Below, one piece after another: positions 8,882-17,461 of a stretch of DNA of 51,718 nucleotides. The position numbers and the translations under genes were made by a program. Within the stretch, counting starts at the first letter, position 1. Every line of letters starts with the position of its first letter. Origin of the DNA: Planctomycetota bacterium (lineage in GTDB: Bacteria > Planctomycetota > Phycisphaerae > UBA1845 > UTPLA1); assembly GCA_003576905.1 (NCBI GenBank), contig QEVG01000035.1, positions 1 to 51,718 of the forward strand, read 5' to 3'. Below the pieces are notes generated by a model. That model was not told where the DNA came from. It made no database searches and saw nothing but the letters and a program-made list of their open reading frames with translations.

Positions 8882-9751
8882 ATGCCCGATCGCATTCTCT
8901 CAATTCGTAATCTGCGCAAGACCTTTAGAGGCCGCGACGGCCGGCTGCAGACCGTGCTCGATGACGTTTCATTCGACGTCCATCGGGGAGAAACGCTGAT
9001 CATCATGGGCGGCAGCGGGTGCGGAAAAAGCACGCTGCTCAACTGCCTGATCGGCGAGTACGTGGTCGACTCGGGACACATCGCGTTTCACACGAAGGAC
9101 ATGAAGGAGCCGGTTGACATCGTCGGGGTCGACGAAAAGCGAATGAACGAGATTCGCAAGAAGTTCGGCATCCTCTTCCAGAGTGGCGCGTTGTTCAACT
9201 CGATGACTCTCGCCGACAACGTGGCCCTGCCGCTTCAGGAGCACAGCATCGTCGATCCATCGATTATTGACATCGTCGTGACGCTGAAACTTCAGCAGGT
9301 CCACATGCTTCCACATCGCGACAAGCTCCCATCGCAGCTTTCCGGCGGGCAGAAAAAGCGGGCCGGCCTCGCACGCGCCACCGCCCTGGACCCGGAAATA
9401 CTCTTTTACGACGAGCCGTCGGCGGGCCTCGATCCCGTGACAAGCGCTTCCATCGACGAGCTAATCATGGACCTTTCGAAGAAGCTGAGCGTAACGAGTA
9501 TCGTCGTCACGCATGAGATGGACTCCGCGTTCCGAATCGCCGACCGCATGGTCATGCTCGACAAGGGACGGGTTCTTCGTATCGGTACGCGCGAGGAGTT
9601 CGACGAGTTGAGAAAAACACCGACGGATCACCTGACTACCAGGGAGGACAAGCTGATCTGCCAGTTCCTGAACGGGAACACGTCGGGCCCCTTGACGGAC
9701 GCCGAGGGCCTGAGCGAATATGAAAAGCTTCTGGTAGCCGGAGAGGAGTAG
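8882..9751 (+). CDS. MlaF-like phospholipid ABC transporter ATPase
   Basis: A 289-residue ATPase of the Mla/Ttg2A class, which drives lipid traffic between inner and outer membranes. Walker A is GGSGCGKS (43-50), the signature is LSGGQKKRAGLARA and Walker B is ILFYDEPSAGLDP, the Mla-type form. The D-loop and switch His (VVTHEMDSAF) are present. A gccgggagga ribosome-binding site precedes ATG 8882. The MCE gene follows after 7 nt. The permease partner is not here; a MlaE homologue lies 12 kb away on the other strand. Confidence 0.92.
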   Translation: MPDRILSIRNLRKTFRGRDGRLQTVLDDVSFDVHRGETLIIMGGSGCGKSTLLNCLIGEYVVDSGHIAFHTKDMKEPVDIVGVDEKRMNEIRKKFGILFQSGALFNSMTLADNVALPLQEHSIVDPSIIDIVVTLKLQQVHMLPHRDKLPSQLSGGQKKRAGLARATALDPEILFYDEPSAGLDPVTSASIDELIMDLSKKLSVTSIVVTHEMDSAFRIADRMVMLDKGRVLRIGTREEFDELRKTPTDHLTTREDKLICQFLNGNTSGPLTDAEGLSEYEKLLVAGEE

Positions 9752-9758
9752 CCTCGCG

Positions 9759-11087
9759 ATGAATGCCCGGCGCAATGCCCTGAAGGTCGGAGTCGTCACG
9801 GTCATCGTCGCGGCTGCGTTCTTTACAATCCTGCTTTGGATCAGCCAGTCCAGCGGCGGCGCTACCCAGACCATTTCGGTTCGATTCAGGTCGTCGCCCG
9901 CCATGCCGACTCTGTCGCCCGGTTCCGGCGTAATGGTCGGCGGGCAACGGGTCGGCCGCATTACGCACGCCAAGCTCGACCGATACGAAGTATTGGATGA
10001 GAAAAGCGGTAAGCCGGTAGAGCGATACTTCGTATGGGTGGAAGCGGAGATTCGCGAAGACCTCAAGTTGCGCACGGATTGCCAAGCCATTGCAGAGGGC
10101 CCCCCTCTCGGCGGCGATGGCATTCTCAAGCTTGACCTGGGCGTGGCCGCCAGGGAGTTTGAAGGCGAATACATCGTTGGCTCCGATCCCGCGGGTTTTG
10201 CCGCTATCCTCTCCACGCTTCAAGGTGAGTTCGATGGCAGCAATTCCGAAAGCCTGCTCGGCCAGATCAAGGCCCAACTCAACCCCGAAGAGAACAACTC
10301 TCTGCTCGCCAAGCTGCTCAAGAGCGCCGACGACGTCAACGCCATGACCGCCGCGCTCGGAAAAGAGCTGTCCGCCCAGGACAAGGCCACCCTGCTCGCC
10401 AAGATTCATGGAATCATCGACAACATGAACGGCATGACCGGCTCGCTCAGGGCCGAGATGGAAGCCGGAAACCGCGACGCGCTGATCGGCAAGGTCCACA
10501 TCGCGATGGACTCCGTGACCAGCGGCCTTTCGACGGTCACGCGCATCCTGACTTCCAACGAAGCCAGCATCAATCAATCCCTCAAGAACATCGAGACCAC
10601 GACGGGCAACATCGCCGTTGAAACCGATGCCTCGCGGCCGGGCAGCCTGCTGGCCCAGTTCAAGAAAGCCGGCGAAGAACTGACCAGAGCGCTGGAGGAC
10701 ATTCACACCGTAACGAGCACCACGCGCGAAGTCGTCATTCTCAACCGCGAAAACATCGACAAGATGCTCATGAATTTCAAGGAGTCTTCGGACCACCTGA
10801 AAAACGGGCTCAAGTACGTCCTGCGACACCCCTGGCGAATCTTCAACGAGCCGGCGCTAAAGGACATTAAACAACAGGCCATTTTCGACGCCGCCCGGAG
10901 CTTCGCGGAGGCCGCGACTCGGGTTGATGACGCCGCTTCGCAACTTCGCGCCCTGGCCGAACTGCACGGCGGCAAGATACCCTCCAACAGCCCCGAATTG
11001 GCCAGGATCGAGGCGGACCTGGCCCAAACGCGGGAAAAGTACAAAAAGGCCGAGGATCAGCTGTGGGAGCGGCTGAAGGTCGATTAG
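9759..11087 (+). CDS. MlaD-like MCE-domain protein
   Basis: 442 residues. One N-terminal membrane helix (about 9-28) is followed by a single MCE domain (about 38-125, with SGVMVGGQRVGRI), then a long helical tail with repeated amphipathic segments. The tail ends in a coiled coil (ARIEADLAQTREKYKKAEDQLW). This is the substrate-binding, periplasmic component of a lipid ABC transporter, anchored in the inner membrane. The tail is far longer than in E. coli MlaD (183 aa) and is closer in design to PqiB/YebT or chloroplast TGD2 type proteins that reach across the periplasm. It is co-transcribed with the ATPase. Confidence 0.88.
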   Translation: MNARRNALKVGVVTVIVAAAFFTILLWISQSSGGATQTISVRFRSSPAMPTLSPGSGVMVGGQRVGRITHAKLDRYEVLDEKSGKPVERYFVWVEAEIREDLKLRTDCQAIAEGPPLGGDGILKLDLGVAAREFEGEYIVGSDPAGFAAILSTLQGEFDGSNSESLLGQIKAQLNPEENNSLLAKLLKSADDVNAMTAALGKELSAQDKATLLAKIHGIIDNMNGMTGSLRAEMEAGNRDALIGKVHIAMDSVTSGLSTVTRILTSNEASINQSLKNIETTTGNIAVETDASRPGSLLAQFKKAGEELTRALEDIHTVTSTTREVVILNRENIDKMLMNFKESSDHLKNGLKYVLRHPWRIFNEPALKDIKQQAIFDAARSFAEAATRVDDAASQLRALAELHGGKIPSNSPELARIEADLAQTREKYKKAEDQLWERLKVD

Positions 11088-11124
11088 TCGGATTACGCAG
11101 GCATACCTCGAACGGGCTTCGCCA

Positions 11125-11847
11125 TTAATCCAAATCACCCGATTGAGACGTGGAGGGCAGCGCCTCCGTGTGGCCGGCCGGCGCGCTGGACGTGGGCTTG
11201 GCGGCAGCGGTTCGCGACGCATGGTCTCGCCCTTCCTCCGCGAAGGGTCGCCCGAACTCCTGCACCCAGAACGGCCCGCTGCCGACCCCCACTTTGACCG
11301 CCAGGCCGATTTCGGTGAACGCGGGATCCAGAATGTTCATCCGATGGCCGGGTGAATTCATCCAGTCACGGAGCACTTCGCTTACGCTCTGTTGCCCAAC
11401 AGCGAGGTTTTCCCCGATCTTCATGAACGGGTATCCAAAACTCGTGGCCCGTGAATCCACCGTAGAAGCGTCGTAGGGATCGACATGGGAGAAGAAACCG
11501 CCTTCGGCCAGGCGGCACGCATAAAAATCCGCGATCTGCATCAGCGTGGACTCGGTCCGCAGCGGCGGCAGATCGTGCCTGGCCCGTTCGGCATTTACTG
11601 CCTCAAGCATTTCACGAATTCTCTCTTCTGCCGACGGCGCGTCGGTGCAGGCATCCAGCCTCAAAAGGCGCGCCGCGGCAGCGCCGGGGGCCGCAAGATC
11701 CGCCTTCGACAGCCCCCCTGTCGGGTCATCCTGGCAGGCGCCGAGGAACAGCCCCGCCAGCAGGGTCGGAACGGCCAACCGCCGCCATCGGGCGTCAGCC
11801 CCCGGAGTAACGATCGGACCTGGATGCGGTCGAAACGGTGAAGACAT
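11125..11847 (-). CDS. CAP/SCP-domain lipoprotein
   Basis: 240 residues. A lipoprotein signal has its lipobox LGAC with the modified Cys at 38. A CAP (SCP-like, CAP/PR-1) domain spans about 68-205, with VNAERARHDLPPL, FFSHVDP, GENLAVG and WMNSPGHRMNILDPAFTEIGLA. Bacterial CAP proteins are secreted and mostly of unknown activity. The last 35 residues are Ala/Ser/Pro-rich. ATG 11847 is chosen because a promoter (11870-11898) sits directly upstream, which rules out a longer in-frame extension to 12135 that overlaps pcm. Confidence 0.88.
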   Translation of the reverse strand: MSSPFRPHPGPIVTPGADARWRRLAVPTLLAGLFLGACQDDPTGGLSKADLAAPGAAAARLLRLDACTDAPSAEERIREMLEAVNAERARHDLPPLRTESTLMQIADFYACRLAEGGFFSHVDPYDASTVDSRATSFGYPFMKIGENLAVGQQSVSEVLRDWMNSPGHRMNILDPAFTEIGLAVKVGVGSGPFWVQEFGRPFAEEGRDHASRTAAAKPTSSAPAGHTEALPSTSQSGDLD

Positions 11848-11869
11848 CCCGTATAAAACCCCTCGAATC

Positions 11870-11898
11870 AGTTTATTACTTCTATCGGCCCCGAACAA
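11870..11898 (-). promoter_or_regulatory. Promoter of the CAP lipoprotein gene
   Basis: On the minus strand, TTGTTC is followed by 17 nt and TAAACT. Transcription would start near 11863, about 16 nt before the start codon, with gagggg in the leader. Confidence 0.5.
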
Positions 11899-12011
11899 TG
11901 CATGTTCACGCGAGATCTTTAGGGATCGATAAGCAATGCGGCGGCAAGGACCTATCGTCGCTAAGATTCCATCGCTCCTGCGAGGTGGCACGCCCGCACA
12001 AGGATTCTGGT

Positions 12012-12683
12012 ATGCATGCCGCAGCCTTATCCGCCGAGCCCGACCGCTTTCTGGAACGCAGACACCGCATGGTTGATGAGCAGATCTCCGCTCGTGGAAT
12101 ACGAAATCCCGCCGTCCTTTCCGCAATGCGGTCAATCCCGCGCGAACTTTTTGTTCCGCGCGAGGGGGCCGATTCTGCCTATGAGGACCGCGCCCTGCCC
12201 ATTGGTCTTGGCCAGACGATCTCCCAGCCCTACATCGTCGCCTTCATGACGGATGCGCTGGTGCCGGCGCCGGGCCATCGGGTCCTTGAGATCGGCACGG
12301 GATCCGGCTATCAGACGGCCGTCCTCGCCATGCTTTGCGGGTCAGTCATTACGATCGAGCGCATTGAGGAACTGTCCCATGGCGCGCGTCAACGGACTCG
12401 AATGCTCGGGCTATCGAACATCGAGTTCTTCGTCGGCGACGGCTCCTGCGGCTGGCCGGAACGAGCTCCCTACGACCGAATTATCGTGACTGCCGCCGCA
12501 CCCGGCATTATTCCCAGCCTTGCCCAACAGCTTGCGCCCGGGGGAAGGATTATCATGCCGATCGGAGGCGAGAATACCCAGCAGGTCACGCTGATTGAGG
12601 TATATCACGCGCGCATCGTCGAACGGCCGCTGCTTCCCGTGCGGTTTGTAAAGCTGATCGGCAAAGAGGGATTCAGTGAATAG
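12012..12683 (+). CDS. pcm: Protein-L-isoaspartate O-methyltransferase
   Basis: A 223-residue cytoplasmic repair enzyme that methylates isoaspartyl residues using S-adenosylmethionine. The family blocks are ARGIRNPAVLSAMRSIPRELFVP (28-50, N-terminal substrate region), LGQTISQPYIVAFMTDAL, the SAM motif VLEIGTGSGYQTAVLA (91-106) and YDRIIVTAAAPGIIP. Upstream in-frame ATGs exist, but ATG 12012 has aagga 9 nt before it and gives the normal family length. It is divergent from the CAP lipoprotein gene. Confidence 0.94.
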   Translation: MHAAALSAEPDRFLERRHRMVDEQISARGIRNPAVLSAMRSIPRELFVPREGADSAYEDRALPIGLGQTISQPYIVAFMTDALVPAPGHRVLEIGTGSGYQTAVLAMLCGSVITIERIEELSHGARQRTRMLGLSNIEFFVGDGSCGWPERAPYDRIIVTAAAPGIIPSLAQQLAPGGRIIMPIGGENTQQVTLIEVYHARIVERPLLPVRFVKLIGKEGFSE

Positions 12684-12748
12684 GCGCCGCCGCGTGCCGA
12701 TTCGGCGGACGCAAAGCGCCTGTCCCGAATGGCACCGCGCAGCGGACG

Positions 12749-14002
12749 CTACTTGACCGGCTTCGCCGATAACAGCACGGGCCCGATCCGCTCCATTGCC
12801 CAGTCAATATCATTCTTGTCGATGACCAGTGGCGGAGCGAAGCGAATGACGTCCTCGTGGGCATCCTTGCAGAGGATCCCCTCTTCCATGAACTTTTCGC
12901 AGAACCACCGTGCTTTCGGGTAATTCGAATGGATCTGCACGCCTATGAGCAGGCCCCGGCCGCGCACTTCCTTGACGGCCGGTGCGCTTACTGCCTTGAG
13001 CTTTGAGCGGAAATGCTCGCCGAGTTCCCTTGCTCGATGCTCCAGACCTTCTTCGCGAATGATCTCCATCGCCGATCGCGCCACGGCGCACGCCAGCGGG
13101 TTGCCGCCGAACGTTGAACCATGATCACCGGGCTTGAATACGTCCATAATTGCGCGGGATGAGACAACGGCCGAGATCGGCAGGATTCCGCCGCCGAGGG
13201 CCTTGCCGAGGCACATCGCATCCGGTCGCGCCTCCGGCCCGTCGTGCTGCCAGGCGAACCGATAGCCCGTACGGCAAAGGCCCGTCTGAATCTCATCCGC
13301 AATAAACAGAATATTGTGCTTGGTGCAGATCTTTCGGATTTCGCGAAGGTAGCCATCCGGCGGCACGAGGATTCCGCTCTCCGCCTGGATGGGCTCGACG
13401 AAAAACGCCACGGTGTTTTTGGTGATGGCCTTTTCGAGGGCCGCCGGATCGCCGAACTTTACCAGCGGAAAGCCCGGCGTATAGGGTCCAAACCCGTCAC
13501 GGTACTGAGCATCAGTGCTGAAGCTGATGATGGTCGTCGTTCGACCATGGAAGTTGCCCTCGGCGCAGATGATCTCCGCCTTGTCCTTTTCCACGCCCTT
13601 GACGTAATAGCCCCACTTGCGGGCCATCTTGATCGCCGTCTCGCACGCCTCGGCGCCGCTGTTCATCGGCAGGACGGCTTCATATCCGGACAGTTCGCAC
13701 AACTCCTTGCAGAACGGCCCAAGCTGATCGTTGTGAAAGGCCCGGCTGGTCAGCGTCACCTTGTTGAGTTGCTTGGTCGCGGCGGCGATGAGCTTTTCGT
13801 GGGAATAGCCGAAATTCAGCGCGCTGTACGCGGACAACATGTCGAGATAGCGATTGCCGTCGACGTCCGTGACCCAGCATCCCTCGCCGGACTCGACGAT
13901 CACCGGCAGCGGGTGATAGTTGTGCGCGCCGTACTTGTCGGCGGTCTTGAGATGCTGTTGCGTCTTCGATTCCGGAGGAGTACTCGTCGCGCTGGTCGCC
14001 AT
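12749..14002 (-). CDS. rocD: Ornithine--oxo-acid transaminase (class III aminotransferase)
   Basis: 417 residues. This is a class III PLP aminotransferase with the ornithine aminotransferase signatures YGAHNYHPLPVIVESGEG and DMLSAYSALNFGYSHEKL. It also has NSGAEACETAIKMARKWGY, the D of DEIQTGLCRTG and the PLP lysine in CLGKALGGG. It converts ornithine and 2-oxoglutarate to glutamate semialdehyde and glutamate. An open frame extends far upstream, even through a tRNA gene, but a promoter at 14076-14104 excludes that extension. ATG 14002 has aaggcgac upstream. Confidence 0.93.
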   Translation of the reverse strand: MATSATSTPPESKTQQHLKTADKYGAHNYHPLPVIVESGEGCWVTDVDGNRYLDMLSAYSALNFGYSHEKLIAAATKQLNKVTLTSRAFHNDQLGPFCKELCELSGYEAVLPMNSGAEACETAIKMARKWGYYVKGVEKDKAEIICAEGNFHGRTTTIISFSTDAQYRDGFGPYTPGFPLVKFGDPAALEKAITKNTVAFFVEPIQAESGILVPPDGYLREIRKICTKHNILFIADEIQTGLCRTGYRFAWQHDGPEARPDAMCLGKALGGGILPISAVVSSRAIMDVFKPGDHGSTFGGNPLACAVARSAMEIIREEGLEHRARELGEHFRSKLKAVSAPAVKEVRGRGLLIGVQIHSNYPKARWFCEKFMEEGILCKDAHEDVIRFAPPLVIDKNDIDWAMERIGPVLLSAKPVK

Positions 14003-14075
14003 AGGGGTCTCGTCGCCTTGGAGTAAGCAATACACCTGTTTTCGGCCGGCATCGGCCAGCCTCTCAAGCGGCAGA

Positions 14076-14104
14076 ATCATAATCAGGCCCTCCGGCGGCG
14101 GCAA
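14076..14104 (-). promoter_or_regulatory. Promoter of rocD
   Basis: On the minus strand, TTGCCG, 17 nt, TATGAT. This predicts a start near 14069 and a leader of about 65 nt. An alternative ATG start codon lies inside the -10 hexamer and so is unlikely to be used. Confidence 0.55.
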
Positions 14105-14165
14105 TATTGGTGTGTAACCCACGATTGCGGGGCATTCGGTACAGGCTTCGCAGGCCGGCCGCATC

Positions 14166-14193
14166 TTGCCCGGAAGACCCGCGAAGTTAGAAT
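14166..14193 (+). promoter_or_regulatory. Promoter of tRNA-Arg
   Basis: TTGCCC (14166-14171), 16 nt, TAGAAT (14188-14193), 27 nt before the mature tRNA. Confidence 0.5.
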
Positions 14194-14220
14194 ACTCGCA
14201 CCTGACCCGATCAGGCCGCT

Positions 14221-14294
14221 GTCCTCGTAGCTCAATTGGATAGAGCGTCGGCCTCCGAAGCCGAAGGTTGCAGGTTCGAGCCCTGCCGGGGACG
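14221..14294 (+). tRNA. tRNA-Arg (anticodon CCG)
   Basis: A 74-nt cloverleaf. The acceptor gtcctcg pairs with cggggac (one T-G pair). The D arm is gctcaattggatagagc, the anticodon stem tcggc/gccga has loop ctCCGaa, and the T arm is gcaggttcgagccctgc. The discriminator is G and CCA is not encoded. It reads CGG, a codon expected to be common in a high-GC genome. No clear terminator follows. Confidence 0.97.
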
Positions 14295-14348
14295 AATTCC
14301 CGCCGATAGTGGTTTTCGGATGGGCCGGGCTGAATTCGGCTCGCGAGC

Positions 14349-15719
14349 CTAGCTGGCGGGTGCCGATGCGGGTGCACTTGTGGCCGGCTGCGTGACGGCC
14401 GGTTGCGCAGCGGGCTCTTTCTCCGGAAGCCCCTTTTCGATCAGATCGCCGATCGCATCGCAGAAGATATCAAGCTCCTGGGTCGTCGAATAGACGTTCG
14501 GGGTGACGCGAATCCCCTGGAAATCCTCGTGCACAATGGGCGTCACGATGATCTTGTGCTGTCGCCACAGCCGCTGCGCCAGGTCGTTTGGGGCAATGCC
14601 TTCGATGCCGAAAGTCGCGATGGCACAGGAATGCGCCGGGTCGAGATTGGTGTGAAACCGGACCCGTTCATATTTGGACAGCCGCTGCGCCCAGTAGTCG
14701 CGGAGCCATCGGAGGCGGGCCTCCTTCCGCGCGGGACCAATACCCTGGTAAAAAGTCAGCGCCTCGCCGATCGCGAGGCGCGGCGCGGTCGGATGGGTTC
14801 CGATCTCCTCGAATTTGCGGATGTTGTCATCCTTCTCGATCGGCGCAGCCTGCAGGGGCCAAAGGCTCTTGATCAATTCCTTTCGTACGTAGAGAAAACC
14901 CGTCCCAATCGGCGCGGTCAGCCATTTGTGAAGGCTTACCCCGTACATGTCGCAGTCGATGTCCGCGCACTGATAGGTAATCTGCGCGAATGCGTGGGCC
15001 CCGTCGACGATCGTCCGGATTCCCCGTTCCCGAGCCATCCGGCAGATTTCCGCCACCGGCAGTATCTGCCCCGTAATGTTTACGACATGACAGACAAGTA
15101 TGGCCTTTGTCTTTTCCGATATTCCTTCTTCAAAGAGCTTGATCACCTGGTCGGCGGACTGTATCGGAACGGGCAGTCTGAGTTGCTTGAGCACGATGCC
15201 TTCCCGCCGTTCGCGCTGCCGCAGCGTGTTCAGCATCCGCGGATAGTCCTGCGTGGTGGTCAGCACCTCGTCGCCGGCCTTTAGATCGAGCCCGTTGAGG
15301 ACAATCTGGAGCGACTCGCTCGCGTTCCGCGTGATCGCCAGCTCTTCCGGATCGCACCCGAACTGGCGGGCAAGCCGGACGCGGATTAGCTCGACCTGTG
15401 GATCCTGGTCTTCCCAAAGATGGCGCGACGGAGCGTGGTTGGCCCAGTCGAGCTGCCGTTTCATGGCTTCATGAACGACGCGCGGCGACGGGCAAACACC
15501 GCCATTGTTCAGATTGATGATCGAGCGATCGATGTCGAACGCCTGCTGGATGTGAAACCAGAAGTTCTCATTACCGGCGGCAACCGACGGAGGCTGGCTC
15601 GACGGCGCGGCTTCCTGCGCGCGCGCCAGGTGCACCGCCCAGTCGTCCTTCAACCAGGCAAATGCAAGCAATCCGGAACCTGTAAAGGTGCGGAGAAACG
15701 CTCGACGACTGGGTTCCAT
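14349..15719 (-). CDS. Tat-exported class V aminotransferase-fold protein (isopenicillin N epimerase-like)
   Basis: 456 residues. The N terminus is a twin-arginine signal (SRRAFLR at 4-10, then GSGLLAFAW). The rest is a class V PLP fold: NNGGVCPSPRVVHEAM near 71-86, RNASESLQIV, VDGAHAFAQ (Asp 239, His 242) and the PLP lysine in SLHKW (Lys 265). It is closest in layout to isopenicillin-N epimerase and cysteine-desulfurase-like proteins. Export by Tat fits a cofactor-loaded enzyme working outside the cytoplasm; its substrate is unknown. The C terminus (about 425-456) is an Ala/Pro/Gln/Thr-rich low-complexity tail. ATG 15719 has aggag 9 nt upstream. Confidence 0.88.
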   Translation of the reverse strand: MEPSRRAFLRTFTGSGLLAFAWLKDDWAVHLARAQEAAPSSQPPSVAAGNENFWFHIQQAFDIDRSIINLNNGGVCPSPRVVHEAMKRQLDWANHAPSRHLWEDQDPQVELIRVRLARQFGCDPEELAITRNASESLQIVLNGLDLKAGDEVLTTTQDYPRMLNTLRQRERREGIVLKQLRLPVPIQSADQVIKLFEEGISEKTKAILVCHVVNITGQILPVAEICRMARERGIRTIVDGAHAFAQITYQCADIDCDMYGVSLHKWLTAPIGTGFLYVRKELIKSLWPLQAAPIEKDDNIRKFEEIGTHPTAPRLAIGEALTFYQGIGPARKEARLRWLRDYWAQRLSKYERVRFHTNLDPAHSCAIATFGIEGIAPNDLAQRLWRQHKIIVTPIVHEDFQGIRVTPNVYSTTQELDIFCDAIGDLIEKGLPEKEPAAQPAVTQPATSAPASAPAS

Positions 15720-15745
15720 TCAAGGAGACTCCTGGCAATTCGGAC

Positions 15746-15773
15746 ATTGTATCGCCCGCTCGGAGAAGGAAAA
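15746..15773 (-). promoter_or_regulatory. Candidate promoter of the Tat aminotransferase-like gene
   Basis: On the minus strand, TACAAT (plus positions 15746-15751) is preceded by TTTTCC 16 nt upstream. The -10 is good and the -35 poor. Confidence 0.35.
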
Positions 15774-15790
15774 CATGCCCGTCGGCCGGT

Positions 15791-15820
15791 TTGGCCTTGG
15801 TCCGAAAAGAAGGATAAGAT
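15791..15820 (+). promoter_or_regulatory. Candidate promoter of the M28 peptidase gene
   Basis: TTGGCC (15791-15796), 18 nt, TAAGAT (15815-15820), about 48 nt before the peptidase gene's gaaggagt ribosome-binding site and start. Confidence 0.45.
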
Positions 15821-15874
15821 GCCCCGGATCGGGCCCTGAGTCGGAATTCATCGTTCTTCCTTGAAGGAGTCTGC

Positions 15875-17356
15875 ATGCCCATGCCGTTTCTGCAATCACC
15901 TTCGCCCGGCCTTCTGACCGCAACAATCCTCGTGCTTGTCAGTGGCCCGGCCTTCGCGTCCGGCGGGACCGGCATCGCCGAGCAGTACCTGGATCCAGCC
16001 CGCAGGATCATGGATCACTCCCTCTCTTCCGTGGACGGCTGGCACAAATTGGAGGAACTCTGCGACGGGATCGGTCACCGATTGAGCGGATCGCCGCGCC
16101 TCGAAAAGGCCTTGAACTGGGCCATTGCAAAAATGAAGGAGGACGGCCAGGAAAACGTCCGCGGAGAGCCGGTCAAGGTGCCAAAGTGGGTGCGTGGTCG
16201 AGAATCCTTGACGATGCATTCGCCCCAGGAATACGACATCGCCATGCTCGGCCTCGGAATGTCCGTCGGGACGCCGCCCGAGGGGATTACGGCAGAAGTG
16301 CTCGTTGTGGCGGACGAAAAGGAGTTGGAGGCGGCCGGGACCGCCCCCAAGGGAAAGTTCGTGCTTTTCAACAATCCGATGCCCGCGTATGACGAGGCGA
16401 AGGGCTCGGGATATGGGAGCGCCGTACGTTTCCGCCATAAGGGTGCGCAACTCGCGGCGGCCCGGGGCGCGGTCGCCTGTCTCGTTCGCAGCGTCACCGC
16501 CAAGAGCCTGCGCACTCCTCACACAGGTGCGATGAGTTATGGCGACGCAGGTGTTCGCATTCCGGCAGCGGCCGTGTCCATCGAGGACGCGGAAATGATC
16601 TCGCGGCTCTGCCGCCGGGGAGAACGGGTGCGCCTGACGCTCAAGATGGAAGCGCGCGACGAGGGAATGGTGGACTCCGCCAACGTCATCGGCGAACTTC
16701 GCGGCCGCGAAAAGCCCGAGGAAGTCGTCGTCATCGGCGGACACATTGACGCCTGGGACGTCGGCCACGGGGCCCACGACGACGGCGCCGGGTGCGTCAT
16801 GGCCATGGAGGCGATCAACGTCCTGCGAAAGCTCAAGCTCATTCCGCGCCGGACGATTCGCGTCGTCCTCTGGACCAACGAGGAGAACGGCCTCGGGGGA
16901 GGCCGGGAATACGCCCGGGCTCACGCCGCAGAGCTCGACAATCATATCGCGGCTATCGAATCCGATTCCGGGTGCTTCGCGCCGAAGGGATTCAGCGTTG
17001 AGTGCGCTGACCCCGCCCGCGAGGAGCTGGCCTCGCGGCAGCTCGCGGAGATTGTGCGACTGCTTGAGCCGATCGGGGCCACGAAGGTGTCACGCGGAGG
17101 CTCCGGGGCGGATATCAGCCCGATGAAGCCCGCCGGTGTGCTCCTGATGGGCTTTTCCGTCGATGGCTCCCGGTACTTCGACTATCACCATTCCCACGCC
17201 GACACGCTCGACAAGGTTGACCCGAAACACCTTCAGCAATGCGTCGCCGCGATGGCAGTCACGGCCTATGTCCTCGCCGACATGCCGGACCGCTTAGGCG
17301 GGCCTCCGACCCGGTCGCCCGAGAACGCCGCCGCGGATTCTCATCCGGATCATTGA
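15875..17356 (+). CDS. Exported M28 family metallopeptidase with PA-like insert
   Basis: 493 residues. A Sec signal peptide (about 1-30, ending near AFASGG) precedes a mature protein that begins with a helical region. A protease-associated (PA)-like segment (about 140-240) comes next, then the M28 zinc peptidase core: GGHIDAWDVGHGAHDDGAG with zinc ligands near His 290 and the downstream Asp, TNEENGLGG with the catalytic and ligand Glu near 336-337, and HHSHADTLDKVD near 438. The architecture matches plasma glutamate carboxypeptidase-like aminopeptidases. The gaaggagt ribosome-binding site supports ATG 15875. The tail is Pro/Asp-rich. Confidence 0.92.
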   Translation: MPMPFLQSPSPGLLTATILVLVSGPAFASGGTGIAEQYLDPARRIMDHSLSSVDGWHKLEELCDGIGHRLSGSPRLEKALNWAIAKMKEDGQENVRGEPVKVPKWVRGRESLTMHSPQEYDIAMLGLGMSVGTPPEGITAEVLVVADEKELEAAGTAPKGKFVLFNNPMPAYDEAKGSGYGSAVRFRHKGAQLAAARGAVACLVRSVTAKSLRTPHTGAMSYGDAGVRIPAAAVSIEDAEMISRLCRRGERVRLTLKMEARDEGMVDSANVIGELRGREKPEEVVVIGGHIDAWDVGHGAHDDGAGCVMAMEAINVLRKLKLIPRRTIRVVLWTNEENGLGGGREYARAHAAELDNHIAAIESDSGCFAPKGFSVECADPAREELASRQLAEIVRLLEPIGATKVSRGGSGADISPMKPAGVLLMGFSVDGSRYFDYHHSHADTLDKVDPKHLQQCVAAMAVTAYVLADMPDRLGGPPTRSPENAAADSHPDH

Positions 17357-17395
17357 CATTATGGGCGATTCCGGGCGCTTCGGGCCGCTGATCCT

Positions 17396-17424
17396 TTGTG
17401 AACGCTTGCCCGATGGGATAAGAT
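17396..17424 (+). promoter_or_regulatory. Promoter of the molybdenum hydroxylase cassette
   Basis: TTGTGA (17396-17401), 17 nt, TAAGAT (17419-17424). The predicted start is near 17431, giving a leader of about 30 nt. Confidence 0.5.
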
Positions 17425-17461
17425 CAGGCGGTCGGAACAGTCGGGTACACATGGGGCGACC

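Noticed and set aside
9636-10829. A 397-codon minus-strand open frame
   Set aside because: It is antisense to the MCE protein and ATPase genes; no family motifs. The same applies to antisense frames at 6836-8002, 18674-19537 and 20089-21210.
14003-14377. N-terminal extension of rocD
   Set aside because: It crosses the tRNA-Arg gene and the rocD promoter; ornithine aminotransferase homology starts at 14002.
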